Of a stretch of 64,000 nt of DNA, positions 14,474 through 25,279 are shown piece after piece. Below the pieces are notes generated by a model. It was not told the origin of the DNA and made no database searches. It saw only the letters and a program-made list of their open reading frames with translations. Every line of letters starts with the position of its first letter. Position 1 is the stretch's first letter. The stretch is from NCBI GenBank assembly GCA_022661535.1, contig JAKULF010000003.1:2108001-2172000 (forward strand). Direction: 5' to 3'. The translations under genes and the position numbers were made by a program. The stretch comes from Eutypa lata (taxonomy: Eukaryota > Ascomycota > Sordariomycetes > Xylariales > Diatrypaceae).

Positions 14474-15484
14474 TCAATCATCATCATCCTCTTCCTCTTC
14501 GAACTCCAGTTCTTTCGTCGGGCTAGCATAAAGCTCCCTCGACTCTTCGCCCCCGAAACGATGCACCAACCACTCTTGCCATAACTTGCGATGTTCATAG
14601 AAAGCTATGGGGATCCAGCATCGGAAATCCAGTGGTGGTGCCCTCCAAAAAAGCTCCATCGGGTTCAAAGGCAAGGCATGCCCTGGAGGATCGCGGACTT
14701 CCGCCATATTGTAATCAATGAGCACTACACGGGGTAGGGGCTCTGTAGGGGTGTTTGTCTGGGGCCATGGAACGAGGATGGTGTTGCGCGGCGATAGGTC
14801 GTTATGATAAACGCCAATGTGCTCTTGTCTCGTGATCCCGTCCATAAGCATGGCTAGAGTTTCAAATCTGAAGTCCTTATTGTAATCGCATTGCCTTATC
14901 TTATACATAGAGGGCCCAGCCAGGTATTCAATTAGGACAAGTCGGACTGGCCGTTGCACTGTTGTGTCACCTTGCCGGAATGGTAAGGTAAAAGTCCAGG
15001 ACCCGAAGTACTTGGGCTGAGCAGAACCGCTGAGTTCCTTATCAACAAAGCGATTATAGGCAGTTGCTTCACGAGTATAGTCTTCGTCTGCCATCTTCGT
15101 CACATCCATAGGTTTGTTCCAGAATGTGTCCTCGAAAGGGTAATAGAAGGCATCAAAGATCTTGGCGACAACCTCAAATTGCCCCCCAGTAACGCTGAGG
15201 TCGTCAATGCTGCAAATCGCGAGCTGTGCTCCTCGACCATCCCAGGTATCGATCGTCTTGAGAATGGTGAGACCTGCTGTTCTAACATGTTGTGGACTAG
15301 GCGTCTCTAAAGGGGGGTATTCCAGCACGAGTTGACTATGGGTCACTTTTTCAAGCCAGCCTCTCAATAATTTCGGTCGGGTTTCAAGCTTGCAGCTGGG
15401 GTTGTGCGTCGAAATATTGGCTTTGAAGCCTTTGAAGTATGGTACTTGAGGTTTAGCTGGGTCTGGCAGTGGCCTCCAATTCAT
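14474..15484 (-). CDS. kinase-like fungal protein (single exon)
   Basis: A 336-aa intronless frame starting at a clear ATG. It has the core of the protein-kinase-like fold: a glutamate in an REATAYNRF context near residue 139 that could be the alpha-C glutamate, a catalytic-loop block HNDLSPRN at 227-234, and IDYN at 256-259 in the place of the usual DFG. The HxDxxxxN pattern matches the family of small fungal kinase-like proteins related to aminoglycoside and choline phosphotransferases, many of which have unknown substrates. No glycine-rich loop, signal peptide or membrane segment is evident. The protein ends in a strongly acidic tail (EEEEDDDD). The substrate is unknown; it could be a protein kinase, a small-molecule kinase or a pseudokinase. 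It points away from the sugar porter, so no operon-like link is implied. Confidence 0.72.
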   Translation of the reverse strand: MNWRPLPDPAKPQVPYFKGFKANISTHNPSCKLETRPKLLRGWLEKVTHSQLVLEYPPLETPSPQHVRTAGLTILKTIDTWDGRGAQLAICSIDDLSVTGGQFEVVAKIFDAFYYPFEDTFWNKPMDVTKMADEDYTREATAYNRFVDKELSGSAQPKYFGSWTFTLPFRQGDTTVQRPVRLVLIEYLAGPSMYKIRQCDYNKDFRFETLAMLMDGITRQEHIGVYHNDLSPRNTILVPWPQTNTPTEPLPRVVLIDYNMAEVRDPPGHALPLNPMELFWRAPPLDFRCWIPIAFYEHRKLWQEWLVHRFGGEESRELYASPTKELEFEEEEDDDD

Positions 15485-16462
15485 CTTGATTTCCTGTGTC
15501 GTTTGTATATCTGAAGGTTTAAGCTACGCAACCCACTGTATCCAGTAGATTAGGTTGATGTCAATCCACCAGATCGCTAGTTGCGGTGAATGGATCCGCC
15601 GTTTTCCCGATCTTGATGGACATTTAATGGACGCGGTAGACGTCAACGCGTCGACGCGTTGTCATAAAATCGCCCAGCCTCCCTGTCAAGTTAGATCTTA
15701 CAACAACGACGTAACAACACAAACACCACACCGTTTATACAGAAAGCCACAACGTCCATTGATATTCATTGCAAACATTCGCTATAGCCTATAAACAGCA
15801 AATAGCTACAACAAGTAATAGTATAATTCATGGGTAGGCCTTGGAATTGCAGCTTTTTGGTGAACATCGCATGGACGTGGTGGAGTCACCTAGATCCTTG
15901 ACAAGGAAGGCATTTGTCAGCCAATGGACTTCACAGCCCTGCAGACCATTATAGAAGTCGCTGGATTAAGCGGTATCATTATTCTAACTATGAATTATCA
16001 CCACGATAGTATTAGCTACTAGCTCCCTTCCTAAATCTGAGACTTATGTATAAAGTATGTCTATATCTTAGCTCTAATACATATGGAGTAAGGGAGCATA
16101 TTATTATTCTAGTAGTGACTTCCTATATTGAGTAGGCATGGCCGTGAAGTTAGATGTTAAGTGTAATTAATTCTTTAATATATAAGAGACTTCTAACAAA
16201 AGATACAAGGCAGTGGTGTAGTTACAAGTTGATGTGTCATTATTGGGCTGGCTCGCGGTGTTTATGCTTGATTTTAGCAATCGCTGTTAGGTAAAGCCGT
16301 CTCTGATATACATATGGAATATCCAAGTACTTGTATAGAGAACTGGAGACTATTGAAATACATCTGTTGGAATATTTCATGCACCCTGGACATGGTTGCC
16401 AGCTGACCTTACACCACTGCAGGATCCGTTTTCGGCAATGTTGTAACAACGTTGTTGTTGCA
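15485..16462. other. intergenic, promoter side of the kinase-like gene
   Basis: About 1 kb between the start of the kinase-like gene and the stop of the sugar porter, both on the minus strand. Short frames at 15555-15794 and 16240-16549 have no coding character. It should contain the promoter of the kinase-like gene and the 3' UTR of the porter; I see no further feature. Confidence 0.5.
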
Positions 16463-18394
16463 TTACTCCCTCCTTTCAACTCGGTCGTCATCCCCCTTAC
16501 TATTCGCAGACTCCACATCTGGGGACGCCGTCATGGCGCCAAACACTGAACATACAGGTCAATACTTGTAAACACTATGTATCATTGAGTAGGTAACACT
16601 TACAGGCTTCCATTTCCTCGAGCGATTTACCCTTCGTCTCCTTGATGAAGAACCAGACGAAGACCACCAGGGCAAAGTTGAAGATGGCAAACATCAGGAA
16701 AGTCTTCCACCCCAGATTCTGGACCGCATGGGGCGTCGCCTGGGAGAAGACGAAGTTGAAAAGCCACTGCGTGGACGTTCCGATCGCAACGCCGGCCTCA
16801 CGGATGCGCGATGGGAAGATCTCGCTCATGTATACCTAGAAGGCGTTTAGCATTTATAGATGTCACCGAAATCTCTGGCGGGGTTTGACCTACCCATGGC
16901 ACTGGACCCCAAGAGATATTGTAGCTCATAGCCTCCAGGTAGATCATGGTTATGGACGCAATGGCGGTCGGGGTGAGGCCTTGGCTGGCATTCGGCGGGT
17001 TCGTGGCCGTCAAGACCGCGATGATGAGCATATAAATTCCCATCAGGAGCGCTCCGCCGAGGAGGGAACCGCGACGCCCGATGCGCTCAACAAGGAAGAG
17101 GAGGAAGAACAAGCAGGAGACGACCTTGACAACGCCAAAGAAGCCCGTAAGCAGGAGATTATTGTCACCGGCACCAACGAGCTTGAAAACCTGCGGAGCG
17201 TCTGAAAATTGTTAATTGCCGATTCACATCAAGCAACAGAGTTCTTTCCTTCCTATGCAACTTACAGTAAGCTAGTGATGTGTTGCCAGTGAGTTGAACG
17301 CCTAGAGCGTATGTTAGCGTGAGCCCCCCTGAACTGAACCTAGGATAATATACGTACCGATTTGTAGGGCAATGATCAGGAAGACTCGCATGCGGTTAAT
17401 GGGCAGGAGAAGCTCTCGCCAGGTGACGCCATCCGTCAATCGTTCTTCCTCTTCTATACCAGCGAGAATCTCCTCGAACCTATAGGACCTTGTTAGCATG
17501 GTGCTAACCATTAACTAAATCCTTGGAAGAATTGAACCTACTCTTTCTCGACTTCGGGACCTTCTCCACCTCGAACCCAAATGAGAGATTTCATCGCGTC
17601 CTCCTTTCTGCCCTTCTTCGCAAGCCATCTCGTACTCTCCTTCGTCAAGATCATTCCTAGTCCTAAAATAGCACCGGGCGCAAGTTGCAGGCCAACAGGG
17701 ATCTGCCACTGCGCGGTTATGGACCCTATGTGCTCGGAGACAGCGTAGTCGACCCAGTACGAAGTCATCACGCCGAGAGTGAAGAAGAACTGGAACATGG
17801 AACCAAGCATTCCACGGATGTTCTTCGGTGCCATCTCAGCTGGTACATGTTAGTCCACCTGGGAGAAAAAAGGGGGAAGGGAGCCTCCTAGTCAAAGGTC
17901 GCAAATTTAAAACCTACCAGAATACATAGGGATGATGACGGTCGCCATTCCGACACCAACGCCGCTCACGACACGCGCGGCGTAGAAGGCGCCGATCGAA
18001 TGTGTATTGATGGTCTGTACGACGGCCCCGACGCAGAAAATAGTCGATGCTAGCACGAGGGACAATCGGCGACCGAACTTTGCCGTGAAGGGCCAGATGA
18101 AGAAACAAGAGAAGAAGGCTAGACGAGGGAAGAAGCTGTTAACACATATATCATATAGGGTTCACCGAATTACACCTAAAGAGCGGCAATAAGCGTACCT
18201 CCGGCCTGCAGCAAACTCGTCGAGTTGGACGCGACAGTAGCTTGTTGCGCCGCGGTATATCGGAAGTCATTCTGGAAGCTCTCCAACGTGAGAATACCAC
18301 CGACGATACCGGTGTCGTAGGCGAAAAGGAAAGACCCCACGCAGCAGAGCGCGACGAGGTAGACGGCCCGGAAGGTCCCCAGAGCCTTAGACAT
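16463..18394 (-). CDS. MFS sugar porter (hexose/quinate transporter family), 8 exons
   Basis: Proton-coupled or facilitative sugar uptake across the plasma membrane is the expected role. The spliced protein is 491 aa from exons 18394-18199, 18118-17918, 17839-17542, 17479-17358, 17301-17266, 17201-16894, 16835-16604 and 16545-16463, all with GT-AG introns and summing to 492 codons. Family signatures are visible: FLFAYDTGIVGG in helix 1, GRR after helix 2, ESTRWLAKKGR before the central loop, PWVYMSEIFPSRIREAG in the second half, and KETKGKSLEEMEALFG after the last helix. The start is the only ATG at the expected distance from helix 1. It is divergent from the sulfatase, sharing about 1 kb of promoter. 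Substrate is not predictable; the family includes glucose, pentose, lactose and quinate carriers. Confidence 0.9.
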
Positions 18395-19442
18395 GATGAA
18401 AGTGCTGACTCGCAAACGCGAACAACTGTCGATGAACTAACTGGAATTCCTATGGTGGTGGTGGTCGTCGTCCAGAGGAGAAAACACCACAGTGGCGCGT
18501 TTCGAAGGATTGTTTGAATAGCTATAGGACAACTAACTATCTTTAAGTAAAACTACAATCACATCTTCTAGCTCTAGATCAACATCGGTTTTCGATATGG
18601 GAGCATCGCTTATTGATTGAAGGCAACACGGCTAGTGCCGACACTACTACGTAGTATATGGGCAAAAGCAGTCGTCGCATAGCGGTTGCGTTATGACGAG
18701 GCTTGGTCACGCAAGCGGTTTAAGGATGATATCCTTGGTTAAACCCTACATGTTGGCTAATTGTTTGCCAAATAAGGAAAGATGCGCTCTCCTTCTGGCT
18801 TATAGAATAGCGACAGGACCGACTACCGAGTTGACGGCCACCCCCTTGTTAAACATTATGGGGCGACGTTTCTAGCATTTCGCCCAATCATGTTCGATTC
18901 TCGCCGGGGGGCCGGGTCTTGGAGAATTGGGGTAGACTTCTTCGTTGTTTCTCAAGTTCTCTCTCCCCCCTTACTCATCACTATTATCCAAAAAGGGTAT
19001 CGAGACCGACTACCGATCATGACTTTGCAACTCCGAGAACTTCAATGCTCCGCGGGACCCACGATCTTAGTCTTGAGGCGATTAATTGGTGGAATACACC
19101 TGAACCCCATATTGCGTCTATGTATAATGCGGGGATTTATGCGGAGTCATGTCTGTCTCTTATTGGATTAGGACCCCAATTTTCCCTTTTCTCAGGGACG
19201 ACGATGATTCTGTTGAACGATATCATAGATGAAGCGATGTTATCAATATTTTGCGATATCGGCTCTCAAGTCGAAATCATCTAGGTTCATAAACCAGTCG
19301 TGTCCATCTCAATAGTCTCCCGTTCCCAAAATGACGGCCAAAAGCTTCCAAATTGGCGATTGCTTGTTTGGTTGGGGTGGTTTAGTATTTTATTTTATCT
19401 TATAGACTATTCTCTCTAAGCTAGTTGTCGCCGCTCTTAAAA
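18395..19442. promoter_or_regulatory. shared divergent promoter, sugar porter / sulfatase
   Basis: This stretch separates the start codons of two divergent genes, so it must carry both promoters. A C/G-rich patch around 18900 contains CGG and CCG triplets of the kind bound by Zn2Cys6 proteins. I cannot show that any single site is functional. Small frames here lack coding character. Confidence 0.45.
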
Positions 19443-20999
19443 ATGGCTAACACGAGACCAAATATCATCTTCATCATGGCTGATGACCATGCCTCCAAAG
19501 CGATCAGTTGCTATGGAGCAGGCATCAACAACACCCCTAATATCGACCGTCTAGCCTCGGAGGGCATGAAGTTCAACCACTGTTACGTGACGAATTCCAT
19601 ATGCACGCCTTCACGCGCGGCGATCTTGACCGGGACACATAACCACGTAAACGGAGTCATGACCCTCAACAACAACATCAACAAACACATGCCCAACGTA
19701 GCCAAGCACTTGAGAAGCGGTGGGTACCGAACAGGTATGGTCGGAAAATGGCACATGGGTGAAGGCCCTGCACATGAGCCAACTGGCTTCGACTACTGGT
19801 CAGTCTTGCCAGGTCAAGGCGATTATTGGGACCCAGCGTTCATCGAGCCGGCGGGCGAGCGCGTCGAGCAGGGGTACGTCACCGATATCATCACCGACAA
19901 AGGCCTGAACTGGATCAGCCAGACCAAGCAAAGCGAAAAGCCGTTCTTCCTCATGTGCCACCACAAGGCCCCTCACCGGTCGTGGGAGTGCGACGACAAG
20001 CACAAGCACCTATACGCCGACAAACCGATACGCGTGCCCGAGACGTACAACGACGACTACAAGAACCGCGCGAAAGCGGCCAGCGTAGCAAAGATGCGCG
20101 TCGCCGAAGACTTGACGTACCAAGACCTTGGCCTCGTCCAGCCCGATGGCGGCGATCGGGTTGGCGAACGAGTGGTGCAGGAATCCGGGTCCAGCCAGAG
20201 AAAAATCCCCACAAATGCTACGAGGCTCATCGACAAAGACACAGGAGAGGTGTTCACCTTCAAAAACGGCGAGGGCTTACCCGAATTCAAATTCCAGCGC
20301 TACATGCAGCGGTACCTGCGCACCATCCAGTCGATAGACGATAATGTTGGCCGGATGCTCGACTACCTGGAGCAAAGCGGACTGGCAGAGAACACCATCG
20401 TCATCTACACATCGGACCAGGGCTTCTTCCTCGGCGAGCACGGCTGGTTCGACAAGCGGTTCATGTACGAGGAGTCGTTCCAGATGCCCTTCCTGATCCG
20501 GTACCCGGCCGGGATCGCGAAGGGCTCCGTGTGCGACGACATCATCTGCAACGTCGACTTCGCGCCCACCTTCCTCGACTTCGCGCAGCTCCGGGTGCCG
20601 AGCTACATGCAGGGCGTTTCCATCCGCGAGCTGCTCCGCGGCAAGACGCCCGCCGACTGGCAGCAGGTGGCTTACCATCGCTACTGGATGCACAACGACA
20701 TCATCCACAATGCCTACGCCCACTACGGCGTGCGTGACCAGAGGTACAAGCTGATCTACTGGTACAACGAGCCTCTGGACGTCGCCGGCGCCCGGGCTGG
20801 CGCCGCAGATGAGAAAGAGTGGGAGCTCTTCGACTGCGAGCAGGATCCTTTGGAACTCTTCAATGTATATCATGACCCCCAGTATCAAGGAGTGGTTAAG
20901 CACATGACCCAGCTCCTCGAGCAGAAGATGGAGGAGATCGGTGATGAACCCATACATACAAGACTGAGAGAGACTGGTACCCTCACAAGTAAATTATAA
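19443..20999 (+). CDS. sulfatase (arylsulfatase/choline-sulfatase superfamily), cytosolic
   Basis: Hydrolyses a sulfate ester to an alcohol and sulfate. The 518-aa intronless protein starts at an ATG in a strong context (aaaATGGC). Metal-ligand aspartates are at D14-D15 (IMADDH). The sulfatase signature is CTPSR at 54-58, whose cysteine must be oxidised to formylglycine for activity. The second metal site lies in TSDQGFFLGEHG near residue 317, and a C-terminal DPLELFN block is typical of sulfatases. There is no signal peptide, so it probably acts on an imported ester. Codon use is G+C-rich in the second half. It is divergent from the sugar porter and followed 0.6 kb later by a Zn2Cys6 regulator in the same direction. 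The true substrate (sulfated sugar, aryl or choline sulfate) cannot be read from the sequence. Confidence 0.92.
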   Translation: MANTRPNIIFIMADDHASKAISCYGAGINNTPNIDRLASEGMKFNHCYVTNSICTPSRAAILTGTHNHVNGVMTLNNNINKHMPNVAKHLRSGGYRTGMVGKWHMGEGPAHEPTGFDYWSVLPGQGDYWDPAFIEPAGERVEQGYVTDIITDKGLNWISQTKQSEKPFFLMCHHKAPHRSWECDDKHKHLYADKPIRVPETYNDDYKNRAKAASVAKMRVAEDLTYQDLGLVQPDGGDRVGERVVQESGSSQRKIPTNATRLIDKDTGEVFTFKNGEGLPEFKFQRYMQRYLRTIQSIDDNVGRMLDYLEQSGLAENTIVIYTSDQGFFLGEHGWFDKRFMYEESFQMPFLIRYPAGIAKGSVCDDIICNVDFAPTFLDFAQLRVPSYMQGVSIRELLRGKTPADWQQVAYHRYWMHNDIIHNAYAHYGVRDQRYKLIYWYNEPLDVAGARAGAADEKEWELFDCEQDPLELFNVYHDPQYQGVVKHMTQLLEQKMEEIGDEPIHTRLRETGTLTSKL

Positions 21000-21626
21000 T
21001 ACGTAGAATTCTTTGAGCGAGGTAGTTAATTACGTGTAGATGGAGAATTGCGCACCATGATAAAAAAATCAATCGAAATTAGTGTTCAATGTATGGGGTT
21101 TACGCGGCGACATTACGACAAGATCAGTAGCTTAAGCGAATATAGATGTTATAAATGAAGTGATAGAACCAAGAGACTGTCCACCATTACGGAAAGAGTA
21201 TAATGTCTCAAGACTAATGAGATAGGTGCGATGGTGTCATATGGTGTCATCCCGAAGAACCAGCGATGTCTTCGGCTAGGTCCACTACTACTCCACAATA
21301 GTCCCCCCTAACCGACATCTAACCTACTATATCTAGGTAGTTCTAGGGGGTTTGCCAAGTCGCAATCCCCAAGTATGCTTGCGTGTGTACCTTGTATTGA
21401 TCCACTTACTCCGCATTTACCATGGAGTATGCATAGCACTATAAAGTAGACTACGCATATACTTATTATGCCGGGCCTGGACTGGTTAGTTGGCTGGTTG
21501 GATCATGAATGTACGCGGCCATCTCTCTTTTCACCTCGCGACTATGGCCTCTTGCTGGAAGGGTAACGACCGACGCACAGCCGAAAACGGTGGGCAAGAA
21601 ACGTACACGAGAGATATCTATCTGTG
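21000..21626. other. intergenic, promoter of the Zn2Cys6 regulator
   Basis: About 630 bp between the sulfatase stop and the proposed regulator start. It contains a perfect tandem pair of ATGGTGTCAT at about 21231-21250. A TTGGCTGGTTGG block near 21490 recurs inside the first intron of the regulator near 21710. Either could be a binding site or simple low-complexity drift. Confidence 0.4.
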
Positions 21627-23854
21627 ATGGAGACCTACACCGGCTGTTTTGAAATAGGTCCTCTAACCCGAGAGACGTGTAGACAATGCAGATGGAGAAA
21701 AGTAAGACTTGGCTGGTTGGCTGGCTGGCATCATCACAAACCTGCGACTGATTAGGGCCCCTTCTAAAGACCGGTTCAGAATAGCTAATGATACTGTCTT
21801 TCAAGGTTCGTTGCGATAGACGCGAGGGCGCTTGTGGGAACTGCGAACGCCTCGGTCTGAGCTGCTCATCAGGTGTCGATGCTGCTCTGGGCACCAGCAC
21901 CTCAACATTGAACAAGCCACGACAGCTACGGGGTGCTCAGGCCTGCCAGTCCTGCAGGTCGAGCAAGATAAAATGTTCGGGGACGTCACCGTCATGTTCT
22001 AACTGTAGACGACGGGGCCGGGAGTGTGTGTATCCCGCCCCGAAGCGGCCCTCTTTGAAACCAGTAACATCACAGCCAACCTCACCCGAGCACGAAGGAG
22101 GAGTCATACAACTTTCTTCCGCCTCTACCCCCGGTTCTGGCCCCGAAATAACTGACGAGATGATGTGCCTCATCGACGACTTCTTCGAGAGGATTTACCC
22201 TTTGCCGTCCTACGCCTTTCTTCACCCGGCTACAACCAAGAGACGGTTCAGGGAAGGCCGCGGACATTACACGTTAGCGCTCGCCATCTCTGCTCTGACG
22301 GTAGCCCTCCTGCGGGAGCAAGACCTCAGCAAGGCCTCGGCATGGATTCAGACTGCGGAACAGGATGTCTGGATCCAGCTAGCCAGCCCTTCGATATCGC
22401 GCCTCCAGACCCTCCTCCTGATCATCCACTACCGCATGGTGACGGGACAGTTCAAACAAGCCTTCATGCTCGTAGCGATCGCCGCACGCTCCGCGGCTGC
22501 TATGCTGCTCAACCACGAGCGGCCCGACATAGACAGAATTGGGCAGGAGACGCGCCGCCGGCTGCTGTGGTGCCTCAAGATCGTCGAGCGATACTTCTCC
22601 GTCGGCCTACCCGAGTTCGAGCTCTGTCCCCTCGAGACCATCTTCCTGCAGCTTCCTAGCGCCGAAGAAGACTTCGGTGTTTGTTCCGGCCAGTCCCCCG
22701 GGGAACTGGGCTCGTACAGCCTCCATGTGCGGCTTGAGGCCGTCCGCCGGGACATCATGAAACTGACCCGTTCTGTTGCCCTGTGCGACCAACCCTTTCC
22801 CCTGCTGGAGAAGCTCGTCCACAGGTTTGAGGAGGACCTTCGTGAGATACAAACCCTGATGCCTGACGGGGCGGAGCTGACCGCCCTGCAAATCGCCGAA
22901 CTGCTGCAGAACCCGTGGATGCCGCGGCGCATCCTCCTGCATATCTCGTGGCACCAGGCCCATTGCGACTTATACCGCCTAATGCTACGGGGCTACCCGG
23001 AAGCCGCACCAAGCGTAGTCCTGGACGCGATAGGCGCAGGACACATCGCCAAGGCGGAAAGCGAATGTCTGAAACACGCGACGGCCATCATCCAGACTCT
23101 CACGAACCTCAACCAGCAGAGCACCAGCCGCCACCTGCTGGAATTCGACACGGCCATATGCGCGTATCACGCGTCGCGGCTCTTGCTCTACATCTCGCGG
23201 TTCGGGTCGGGCTCCGTGGACCGCCCGACACCGGAGTTCGCCATCAGCAGGGTCGACCTGTGCGTCGCGGCACTGCGGCGCTTCTTCTCGTCCTCTGGGC
23301 TCGTGAGGCCGATCATCAAGGAGCTGCAGACCTCGAGTAGGAAGTTCCATCACCGCCAGGAGCTGGCTCTGAGTAGCCGCCCTTCTTCGCCTCCTCAGCC
23401 CGTGCCCTCGCACCCGGGGAAGGCGGATGGTCAGCGGAAGTTGTCGTCTGCCGCGAGGACGAGGCAGAGGTTGGCGATCCACAGTCTCCTTCGGCAAGCC
23501 GAGTTCTCGGATGGCGAGGAGGATGAACAACCCATGCCATCGGCGGAAGATGACTACGCGGTTTCACAGTCGGGATCCGGTATCTCCCCTAAAGATTGCT
23601 CGATGAATGTGCGTCCCCAGGATGGACAGACATATTCGAGCCAGGGGAACCCAGTGACGCCCGTCTCAAACTTTGGTGCGCTTAACGTTGTTGCCTCCGA
23701 AGCCTGGGGTGGCAGCGGATCGGATTTATCGCCTATCTCAGAGGATATGCAATTCCCCTTCATGCCATGGCTTGGCCGGCAGGGGGAAGATACCGTATTT
23801 GATGAGTTGTTGTTAGGTCGCGATTATAGCAGTCCTGTTAATGTATGGAGTTAA
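21627..23854 (+). CDS. fungal transcription factor with two tandem Zn2Cys6 clusters, 2 exons
   Basis: A nuclear DNA-binding regulator. Exon 1 is 21627-21701, the intron 21702-21805 is GTAAGA...AAG in phase 0, and exon 2 is 21806-23854; the product is 707 aa. The join restores a complete first zinc cluster, C18-C21-C28-C35-C38-C45, with canonical spacing C-x2-C-x6-C-x6-C-x2-C-x6-C. A second complete cluster, C72-C75-C82-C89-C92-C99, has the same spacing. Beyond residue 140 there is a fungal-specific transcription-factor middle region (IYPLPSYAFLHP and following). The C-terminal 180 residues are Ser/Pro-rich and acidic, likely an activation region. Without exon 1 the reading starts inside the first cluster, which argues for the spliced model. 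It sits in line with the sulfatase and may control that locus. More upstream exons are possible. Confidence 0.85.
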
Positions 23855-23887
23855 TTAAGGATTCTTTTATTTATAACATTATTATCG

Positions 23888-24053
23888 AGAGTTAGGGGTC
23901 ATATTACCGGTTTCAGGAAGCTTATATATTATTAGGAACATCTAGGTTAAGAATCTAGCTATTTAGGTGCCATTCCGGCTACAAACGCCGAATGGTAACG
24001 TAGTTTTCCGTTTGACTAAGCCACCACTTTATTATCCCACTAAATATCCCACA
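23888..24053. repeat. left direct repeat (LTR-like), intact copy
   Basis: It aligns without gaps, at an offset of 1392 bp, to 25280-25445. Every difference I can see is C to T or G to A in the right copy. This copy retains normal base composition and CpA dinucleotides. Confidence 0.8.
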
Positions 24054-24179
24054 CGTCTTTATAGCAAAGTGGTTGCTTAATGGTTACTTGAAGCCATCAC
24101 CACCTTCGCTATCCTTCAAAAAAAACCTTCGCGCGTCGATTTCTTTAATTAACGATACCTTCCCTTTAACGACGCCCTT

Positions 24180-24370
24180 ATCCCTTTAAATAATCGCCGT
24201 CGACGACTCGTAAAACTTTACAAGGTTATTAAGTGCTGTAAAGTCGATAGCGTTTAAATCGCCATCGTTATCGTTGCCGTCGTTATCGCTATCTTTATCC
24301 TTTTTTTCTACGGGCAATTCGTTACTTTATGGCCGTATTTGTTACACTTAAAGCACAACGGCTTGTCGTT
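24180..24370 (-). pseudogene. Gag-like zinc-knuckle fragment of a fungal retroelement
   Basis: On the minus strand, 24355 to 24314 encodes a CCHC zinc knuckle with exact C-x2-C-x4-H-x4-C spacing, the nucleic-acid-binding motif of retrotransposon Gag proteins. It is followed at once by an in-frame TAG. Another frame continues with an Asp/Asn-rich stretch down to about 24180, where a TAA interrupts it. The stops fall where CAG or CAA codons would become TAG or TAA by C-to-T change, as RIP would cause. The N-terminal side (towards 25280) is erased. It is a decayed remnant, not a functional gene. Confidence 0.6.
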
Positions 24371-25279
24371 TTTTTAAGCTAGCTTTCGTTTATTATTATT
24401 ATTATTATTTTAATTTTTTTTTTTATACTTTTATCGTCGTTATTTTTTTTTTCGAAAATCGATAACGAAATCGTTATATATTTAAATTATCGTTATTATT
24501 AAAATTTATTAAAATATATTTTTTATTTAAGTTTTTTATATTAAATTATCGTTTTAATTTAAAATAAAATTAACGAATATCGTAAATTATTAATTTAAAT
24601 TTATTAATATTTAAACTTTTTTAATACGTTAAATTAAACGTTTAAATTTAATAACGTAATTTAATATTAATTATTTTAATAAATTTTATTTAATATATTA
24701 AAATTATATTTATAAATTTATTTATTTATTAATTTTTTTATTTTTATATATTTTATTAAAAGTTTTAATTATTTTAATATTATTAATAAAATTTATAATA
24801 ATATTAATAAAACCTTTTATAATATTAATAATTATAATATTAATAATATAAATTTAATTAATAATAATAAATTATATTATATTATTACTTTTATATTTAA
24901 TATTAATTAACGTTATTTAAAACGTTATTTTTTATATTTTTTAATTATTTTTATTAATAAATTTATTATCGTTTAATAATTTAAAATTAAAGTTATTTTA
25001 ATTTAAATACGTTTTTATTTTTTTAATTAATATTATTTTAATTTTATTTTTTATATTAATTAATAATTATTATATTTAACTTTATAAATTATTTATTTAT
25101 TTTTAAAATACGTTTTTTTAATTATTATTTTAATATATATAAATTATTATATAAGTTTTATTATTAAAGAAATTCTTTTTTAAATCGTTATAATAAATTT
25201 ATATTAATAACTTTATTTTAAAGTTTTTTTTAAATTAATAATAATTTATAATTTAAAATTAAAAAATATTATTATATTT

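Noticed and set aside
18880..18960. tRNA-like B-box (GTTCGATTC) near 18894
   Set aside because: No A-box or cloverleaf could be paired around it.
20277..20957. 226-codon antisense frame opposite the sulfatase
   Set aside because: Same shadow effect; the sense strand has a complete sulfatase with catalytic motifs.
21788..23854. Regulator starting at the ATG at 21788
   Set aside because: That start cuts the first zinc cluster in half; an upstream exon with a proper donor supplies the missing cysteines in frame.
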